From positions 1 to 7,261 of the forward strand of contig NVVB01000063.1 of the NCBI GenBank assembly GCA_002402085.1: a stretch of DNA of 7,261 bases, read 5' to 3'. Positions 1-5,100 of the stretch are shown piece after piece (the stretch's first letter is position 1; each line of letters begins with the position of its first letter). The notes under the pieces are model-generated. The model was given only the letters and a program-made list of their open reading frames with translations, did no database searches and was not told where the DNA came from. Both the position numbers and the translations under genes were made by a program. This DNA is from Gammaproteobacteria bacterium (GTDB lineage Bacteria > Pseudomonadota > Gammaproteobacteria > Pseudomonadales > UBA3067).

Positions 1-68
1 ACAGAGGCCGCCACCTTGAACCGAATGGTTCAAGGACCCAATCAACAGCGGCATTTTGGGGAGCTTTA
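1..68 (+). ncRNA. ssrS: 6S RNA, 3' end (5' part outside the window)
   Basis: 6S RNA binds the sigma-70 RNA polymerase holoenzyme and mimics an open promoter, repressing many promoters in stationary phase. Only the 3' strand of the molecule is present. A perfect 9-bp hairpin, CCTTGAACC (14-22) with GGTTCAAGG (27-35), matches the 3'-side hairpin of enterobacterial 6S RNA (CACCTTGAACC...GGTTCAAGG). It is followed at the expected distance by GGCATTTTGGGGAG (50-63), which corresponds to the GGCATCTCGGAGA closing-stem strand in E. coli. The next gene is 5-formyltetrahydrofolate cyclo-ligase, the classical downstream neighbour of ssrS, which strongly supports the call. The mature 3' end near 68 is estimated by comparison with E. 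coli. The partner strand of the closing stem lies off the left edge. Confidence 0.88.
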
Positions 69-69
69 A

Positions 70-133
70 CCACACACCTGCAATCGCACACCCGCAACTA
101 GACACCCACTCAACAACCCCCCACCACCCGCCT
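70..133 (+). promoter_or_regulatory. C-rich, G-poor leader: candidate Rho-loading (rut) region between 6S RNA and the cyclo-ligase gene
   Basis: Directly after the 6S RNA end, bases 71-132 contain 34 C, 19 A, 5 G and 4 T, a marked C-over-G bubble with no obvious stem. Such unstructured C-rich RNA is the usual signature of Rho loading, and no hairpin plus U-tract terminator is seen after 6S RNA. Rho-dependent termination between ssrS and ygfA has been reported in E. coli, so the position fits. If real, it would help form the 6S 3' end and limit read-through into the cyclo-ligase gene. The assignment is inferred from composition and position only. Confidence 0.4.
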
Positions 134-249
134 TAAATTCAGCGCACGACTTCCCGCACCTTTCTAAGAAGAGTAATATTGTCAGGCCTTGAGCCCGACC
201 GATTGGCTCTCGCGGCTCGACAACACGCGCCTCAGCGCTAGCGCCATTC

Positions 250-861
250 ATGACTATAACGCACTGCTTTCTCGCCATGCCCACTATTAAAAAAATTCGC
301 ACCGCGATTCGTAAACAACGCCGAAGCCTCAGCCGAGCGCAACAACGATTTGCCTCCCAAGCGGCATGCAATCGCCTGACCAATCACCCTATCTTTATAA
401 GAAGTAAGCACATTGCTATTTATTGGCCGAATGACGGAGAGATCGATCCAACGCCCTTGCTAGAGAAAGCGTGGCGATTAGGCAAACACTGCTATTTACC
501 GGTATTGGCACCTTTAGATAAGAAGACACTGGGCTTTAGTCGATATAGGAAAAATCAAACACTTCGAAACAATCGCTACGGCATCCCTGAGCCCGCTACG
601 AGCCACTCAAGCCTATACCCGGCATGGGCGTTAGATATAGTCATCACACCACTGGTAGCCTTTGACCAAGAAGGCAATCGCATTGGAATGGGGGGAGGGT
701 ACTACGATCGGACGTTTCACTTTAGAGCCAAAAGCCCTACACGGAAACCTGCGTTAATTGGACTGGGGCATCACTTTCAGCAAATTGACTGCATTCCAGC
801 GCGAGCATGGGACGTGCCATTAACGCTAGCGGCGACGGACATGAGTCTAATTGAGTTCTAA
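250..861 (+). CDS. ygfA: 5-formyltetrahydrofolate cyclo-ligase (5,10-methenyltetrahydrofolate synthetase)
   Basis: This cytoplasmic enzyme uses ATP to convert 5-formyltetrahydrofolate to 5,10-methenyltetrahydrofolate, returning the stored folate to one-carbon metabolism. The 203-residue product shows the family's N-terminal basic helix (IRKQRRSLS, 20-28), a YWPNDGEIDPTPLL segment (58-71), LDIVITPLVAFD (128-139), the nucleotide-binding motif GNRIGMGGGYYDR (142-154), and the C-terminal Q-x-x-x-x-IPARAWDVPL region (178-191). It resembles E. coli YgfA over its whole length, and the 6S RNA upstream is the typical context. The start is uncertain. ATG 250 gives 203 residues; ATG 277 gives 194 (MPTIKKIRTAIRKQ), closer to the family's usual length. 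Neither has a clear Shine-Dalgarno sequence, and a 10-bp palindrome, GCGCTAGCGC (235-244), sits where one would lie for ATG 250. It was probably co-transcribed at least partly with 6S RNA. The gene ends 9 bases before the convergent small gene. Confidence 0.93.
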   Translation: MTITHCFLAMPTIKKIRTAIRKQRRSLSRAQQRFASQAACNRLTNHPIFIRSKHIAIYWPNDGEIDPTPLLEKAWRLGKHCYLPVLAPLDKKTLGFSRYRKNQTLRNNRYGIPEPATSHSSLYPAWALDIVITPLVAFDQEGNRIGMGGGYYDRTFHFRAKSPTRKPALIGLGHHFQQIDCIPARAWDVPLTLAATDMSLIEF

Positions 862-870
862 AGCACTCGA

Positions 871-996
871 CTATCGGATTACGTATTGCTTTGCCACACT
901 CTCGGGGGAAACATCACCCTGCGAGTAACTACTCACCAAAACGCCTAACCCAAAAATAACTGCAAGCACTAACATAATGTCGGGTTTCTTTTTCAT
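871..996 (-). CDS. Small single-pass membrane protein, 41 residues
   Basis: Reading the minus strand from ATG (996-994) to TAG (873-871) gives 41 residues. The protein begins MKKKPD, then has a hydrophobic stretch of about 18 residues (7-24, IMLVLAVIFGLGVLVSSY), and ends in a short polar tail (SQGDVSPESVAKQYVIR). A positive N-terminus before one hydrophobic helix predicts an inner-membrane protein with its N-terminus in the cytoplasm. A weak Shine-Dalgarno-like GAAAG lies close upstream of the ATG. It recalls short MKKKPD/MKKRP-type conserved hypothetical proteins of gammaproteobacteria, but that is from memory and no function is known. There is no lipobox, so a lipoprotein is unlikely. It runs convergently to the cyclo-ligase gene with only 9 bases between stop codons and no visible terminator hairpin, so the two transcripts may overlap. 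It is too short for default gene callers and could easily be missed. Confidence 0.68.
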   Translation of the reverse strand: MKKKPDIMLVLAVIFGLGVLVSSYSQGDVSPESVAKQYVIR

Positions 997-1433
997 ACTT
1001 TCAACTGAGCAAGATTATTGCCGAAGTAAATTAATAAAAATTGTTCAATGATCCTATCTACAACCATCAAGCGGTCATTCAAAAGCGAACTACTGGCGGC
1101 CTGATATTACCAAGATATCGTTAAACGCCCTTTCAATCCGGGAACTAGGTCCGATATCTGCAAGAAGCCTACCGAACCAGCATCGATAGCAAATAAACTG
1201 CACGGCCCAAAACCCTACGACGGATTTAGTGGTTGTTTTCAAAGTACGCGTTAATGGGTGTGTTAGGTGCCGAGCGCTGTATAAATTATTATTACTGGCA
1301 CGACTTACTTAGGACCATAACCAAATCGTCCAATTAAAGCCAGCTTTATAACTCCATAGACGAGGCAAATGGCATTCGCCAAGCAGTCTACTGGGCGCAG
1401 TGGTTAGAAATGAATGAAAAAAATTCGACCTGA
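997..1433. other. Gene-free stretch between two minus-strand units
   Basis: No reading frame here has a credible start, ribosome-binding site and length. The + strand offers only peptides of under about 20 codons, for example from ATG 1048. On the minus strand an open frame of about 75 codons crosses the middle of the stretch but contains no ATG, only an internal TTG, and its translation shows no family I recognise. The part next to the small membrane-protein gene (about 1021-1060) is AT-rich and presumably holds its promoter, but no well-spaced -35/-10 pair is convincing. The clearest structure is the imperfect inverted repeat listed separately. No tRNA, terminator with U-tract or insertion-sequence end was recognised. 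Confidence 0.6.
1121..1254. repeat. Long imperfect inverted repeat in the gene-free stretch
   Basis: The arm at 1121-1153 can pair with the arm at 1221-1254 around a 67-base centre. Counting by hand gives 22 Watson-Crick and 4 G-U pairs over 33 positions if read as + strand RNA, with a bulged A at 1125 and small internal loops. The innermost ten pairs are uninterrupted: ACTAGGTCCG (1144-1153) with CGGATTTAGT (1221-1230). Outside the 3' arm lies GTTAGGT (1262-1268), which fits the integron core consensus GTTRRRY, but no matching RYYYAAC lies at the other end. It may be a decayed palindromic element or a structured RNA; the sequence alone does not decide. Confidence 0.35.
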
Positions 1434-1754
1434 CTAGCCCAAACTAAATTCAACTGACTGATGCTCGGGAAAAATTACCGTATAACCGTCATCGTCATCG
1501 GCCTTATAAGCCGCTACCACAGCATTCAAGGACAAGCCCATATCAGCTTGAGTAAGTATGCTTTTACATGCCGCCAAGGCTTGCGCAGGTACATCGGTAC
1601 GAATCAAAAGATTCAGCTTCCCAGCCCCTAAGCAATGGCCGTCCATACCATGCGCATCCCCAAGCGCCAGCCCAAGCTCGAACTCAAGCTTAAGCAACTG
1701 ATCAAAGTCATCCATTAGCGCGCCGTCAAACTGAAGAACCAGCTGATATTTCAT
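1434..1754 (-). CDS. Conserved hypothetical protein, 106 residues, coupled to the VF530 gene
   Basis: The product is a small acidic, soluble-looking protein with no signal peptide or membrane helix. It starts [11 protein letters not shown], has an acidic helix ([19 protein letters not shown], 15-33), then [20 protein letters not shown] (37-56), a central helix, [18 protein letters not shown] (79-96) and ends VEFSLG. The pattern [10 protein letters not shown]-x-EL, DGH-x-x-GxG-x-x-N-x-x-IxT, VAAY and YTVIxP recalls a conserved hypothetical family in proteobacteria; I know no assigned function and propose none. Its ATG overlaps the VF530 stop codon in an ATGA (1754-1751), so it is very probably translated by coupling and made with the VF530 protein. 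No rho-independent terminator was found after its stop. Confidence 0.8.
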   Translation of the reverse strand: MKYQLVLQFDGALMDDFDQLLKLEFELGLALGDAHGMDGHCLGAGKLNLLIRTDVPAQALAACKSILTQADMGLSLNAVVAAYKADDDDGYTVIFPEHQSVEFSLG

Positions 1755-2005
1755 CGCGACCGCCTATGTTTCGCCCACGGATCAGGCCCAGCAAACGTGT
1801 CGAGGTATAAATCTTCAACTTTTTTTCGAGCCCAGGGGGTTTTGCGTAAAAACTTTAAGGACGACTTAACAGAAGGGTCACTCTTAAAACAATTGATTGG
1901 GACGTTTTCCGCCAACGTCGGCCAACCGAGATGCGCCTCTAGCCTTTTCACTACTTGCTCAAGGGTGACACCGTGTAATGGATTATTTACTTGCTCGCCG
2001 GTCAT
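1751..2005 (-). CDS. VF530 family (DUF2132) small DNA-binding-type protein
   Basis: The 84-residue product carries the whole DUF2132/VF530 signature: [13 protein letters not shown] (7-19), the LGW motif (26-28), [32 protein letters not shown] (37-68). The family is named after Vibrio fischeri VF530, a small helical protein classed as DNA-binding; its cellular role is not established. Beyond the usual end at DLYL this copy has a tail of about 16 residues ending in a basic stretch ([10 protein letters not shown]), which may add nucleic-acid contacts. ATG 2005 is the only reasonable start, because an in-frame TGA lies five codons upstream; the Shine-Dalgarno is weak. It is the first gene of a two-gene operon, overlapping the next by four bases, with a TATAAT box about 35 bases upstream of the ATG. 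Confidence 0.92.
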   Translation of the reverse strand: MTGEQVNNPLHGVTLEQVVKRLEAHLGWPTLAENVPINCFKSDPSVKSSLKFLRKTPWARKKVEDLYLDTFAGPDPWAKHRRSR

Positions 2006-2039
2006 GAATGCAGCCCATCAATTTTCAATCGTGTGGTTC

Positions 2040-2068
2040 ATTATACAACGAATGCAAAACTGAAATAA
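2040..2068 (-). promoter_or_regulatory. Candidate sigma-70 promoter of the VF530 operon
   Basis: On the minus strand, a perfect TATAAT occupies 2045-2040. With a 17-base spacer the -35 position (2068-2063) reads TTATTT, a poor match to TTGACA, and no extended -10 TG is present. Transcription would start near 2033, giving a leader of about 28 bases before ATG 2005. The strong -10 and its position between the kinase stop and the VF530 start support it; the weak -35 suggests low basal activity or an activator. Confidence 0.45.
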
Positions 2069-2134
2069 AAGCCTGCGCACGACTATTGGGCGACTAAATC
2101 AGCGATAACCACCACTCGATGAGTGCGGCGTGAT

Positions 2135-5100
2135 TTAATTGCGCTTATTCTGACCACTTTGCAGACTCGATGCGGACTTATCGGGCAAGGCCGCGTATTT
2201 AAATAGACGCAACTTTAACAAAGACAACAACGCATCCGTATCCACTGGCTTGGACATATAATCTGACGCGCCACAATCCAAGCATTTTTGTCGATCCTCT
2301 GGCATGGCATTGGCCGTCACCGCAACAATGGGCAGCTCACTTAAGTAATTAATCTTTCTAATCTCTGTAATCGCCTCGTAGCCATCCATGACTGGCATCA
2401 TTATGTCCATGATGATTAGCTCAATGTCGTCATTTTCGGTAGCGACCAATTTATCCAAAGCGACCTGACCATTCTCCGCGATCACTACTTCCAAGCCTTC
2501 GCCCTCAAGAATCTTCGACATGCTAAATAGATTACGGACATCATCATCCACCAACAGCACCTTTCTATTTTCTAGCGCAATGCTGTCGCCACTGGCCAAC
2601 TCAATATCCGGGCTCTGACCATGCGGTACCGATTGATGCTGTACCGATTGATCCAGTGCCGCTTGATTCTGCATAGATGGCTCTTGCACAGATTGATTGT
2701 CTAGTGATTGAATTTGACTGCCTTGGACGTCGTGGCCACTTGATGGAGAATCCTGGCCTTGGATACCCAACGATGCGTTTGACGCCCTAGCGGCATCAGT
2801 CGTACTAGGCGTATCTTGCGAATGCGAGGCGGACTCCACCGAATTTAAAAACGTCATCACCGTGCCGAGCAGATTAGCAAAAGAGTCCTCTTTCTTAATC
2901 ACACTAATCGCATACTGCTCCAATTGCCGCTGTTCATTACGGTTAATCTCTCGCCCGGTATACACGACCACCGGCGGCGGAACCGGCATAGAAGAGCGAA
3001 GCCTTTCTAGCACTTCCAAGCCATCAATATCCGGCAAGCCCAAATCAAGAATCATGCAATGATAACACCCTGTCGATGCCGCTTTTATAGCGTTTTCCCC
3101 CGAGGACACACAGTCCACATCAAGACCCGACTCCTGTAGCATTATTCGCAAGGCGTTCTGCCCTACTAACTCATCTTCAACCACCAGTATTTTATTGATA
3201 TCACTTTGAGTAGCCCGACTAAAACTGCGTAATGCCTCAACTACTTCATCTTCTTTGGCGGGCTTTTGGATCACACCCACAGCACCCGATTGCAATAGCT
3301 CTATATTTACATCACGCGCAGTAATAATCTCAACCGGAATCCTTGCTGTTTTGGGGTTAGCTTTTAATTTCCCCAAAACCTCTAAGCCATCCATATCAGG
3401 CAAGCCCATGTCGAGGAGGATGCCGCTCGGTTCATGGGCCAGCGCAAGCTTCAAACCAGTCTCGCCATTACTTGCAGTATGGCAGCGAAACCCCGTTTCG
3501 CGCACGATGTCCATCAATACCTTGTTAAAGGCAGGATCATCTTCGATCACTAAGATGGCTTCGCCTCGACCAGCCTCCGCATCCTGGTTCGCCATATTAT
3601 TGCTATCCGAAGGAGACTCAGACAACGCGGGAAATAAAGAGTGTGACTGCGCTTGAGACTGATTACTAACCTGTGCATCGTCCTCGTCTAATACCAACGT
3701 CTCAGGCAGCAGCAAGGTGAACGTACTGCCTTTGCCTTCGGTACTGGTTAACTTAATTTCACCGCCCAAAAAACTCGCTAACTCACGGGAAATAGTCAGC
3801 CCCAATCCAGTACCGCCATACTGTCGACTGGTGGAGCCGTCGGCTTGTTGAAACGACTCGAATATCAAATTAATTTTCTCTTCTGGAATACCCACGCCTG
3901 AATCTTTAACCGAAAAACCAACAGTCGGAACCCCTTTCAGTGACTCGCGCAGATAATTAAATCCGTCCTTAGGTCGAAATGCCGTAACGATCACCTCGCC
4001 TCGCATCGTAAACTTAAAGGCATTGGACAGAAAGTTTTTAAGGATCTGGTGCAAACGCTGATTATCCGTGATCATTTTATCCAGCCCACTGGCGTCTTCA
4101 AAAATCAGCTTGACGTCTTTATCCCCAGCAATGGGCGCAAATTGCTGTTCCAAGCGTTGCAGAGTCTGGCCAATGCAGACCTCTTCCACATGCAAAGACA
4201 GCATGCCTGCCTCTACTTTTGACAAATCCAAAATATCGGTAATTATATTTAATAAATCTTTACCGCCTTCATTAATAATCCCCGCACACTCCACTTGAGA
4301 GACATCCAAATTACCCTTTTTATTATCCATTAAATGCTTTGACAAAATTAACAAGCTATTCAATGGCGTACGTAACTCATGGGACATATTGGCTAAAAAC
4401 TCAGACTTGTATTTACTCGAGCGTTTTAATTCTTCTGCATTGAGTTTTAAGTCAGCTTGAGAACTTGTTAATTCAGCGTTTTTTTGTTCGATTTGACTTT
4501 TTTGTAGGGACAACCTTTCCGCTTGTGCATGCAACTCAGTACTGGAAATATCTTCAAACTCTTTTGACTTACGAAGCTGCTCAATCATGTCATTGAAATC
4601 ATCGGCTAATTCGCCAATTTCATCACAGGAAGGGCTCTCGACAAATTCAGAGAAATCACCCCCAGCCACTTTCTCCGTAGCGAACGACAACCTTCGCACA
4701 GCGCCAACGATCGATCGCGACACAAATACGGCCGTGAGCATCGCAACGCCAATGGAGAGCAGCGTACCCAACAACGTAATTAAGGCGGTACTTTCTGCCG
4801 CACGCTCAGCTTTAAGTGTTCGCACGCCAATGAGCCTTCTTTCCTCATTAATAAAACCGTCTATTTTCGCTCTTAATTCATCCATGAGCTTTTTGCCAGT
4901 TTCATTCTCAATCAGTGCGGTGACATCATTCATGGTCGCGCCGGTTTCATTGAGGCTTCGACGCAAAGCGATTTCAGGCTCACCCGCCTCGGCAATCCAT
5001 TGCTCCGACTTCGCCGTCAACAGGGCAATTTGCTGCTTCATTTGAGCCGCATCATAGCCCAACCTTACCAATGCTTTGAGTTCTTCGAAATGTTTAGTTA

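Noticed and set aside
66..383. Minus-strand open frame of about 105 codons over the leader and cyclo-ligase start
   Set aside because: It overlaps 6S RNA, the leader and a well-supported gene; it has no recognisable motif and an unusual Cys/Arg-rich composition.
943..1268. Integron attC site
   Set aside because: GTTAGGT (1262-1268) fits the core, but the only RYYYAAC found on the same strand (943-949) is over 300 bases away inside a coding frame, longer than attC sites usually are, and L-box symmetry is not convincing.
1060..1310. Minus-strand open frame of about 75 codons in the gene-free stretch
   Set aside because: No ATG, no ribosome-binding site, and no recognisable family; it overlaps the inverted repeat and is best explained by chance.
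1797..2063. Plus-strand open frame opposite the VF530 gene
   Set aside because: It is antisense to a gene with a clear family signature and shows no motif of its own.
2100..2134. Intrinsic terminator after the kinase gene
   Set aside because: CACTC/GAGTG (2113-2125) is a 5-bp stem with a 3-base loop, but no U-tract follows on the minus strand.
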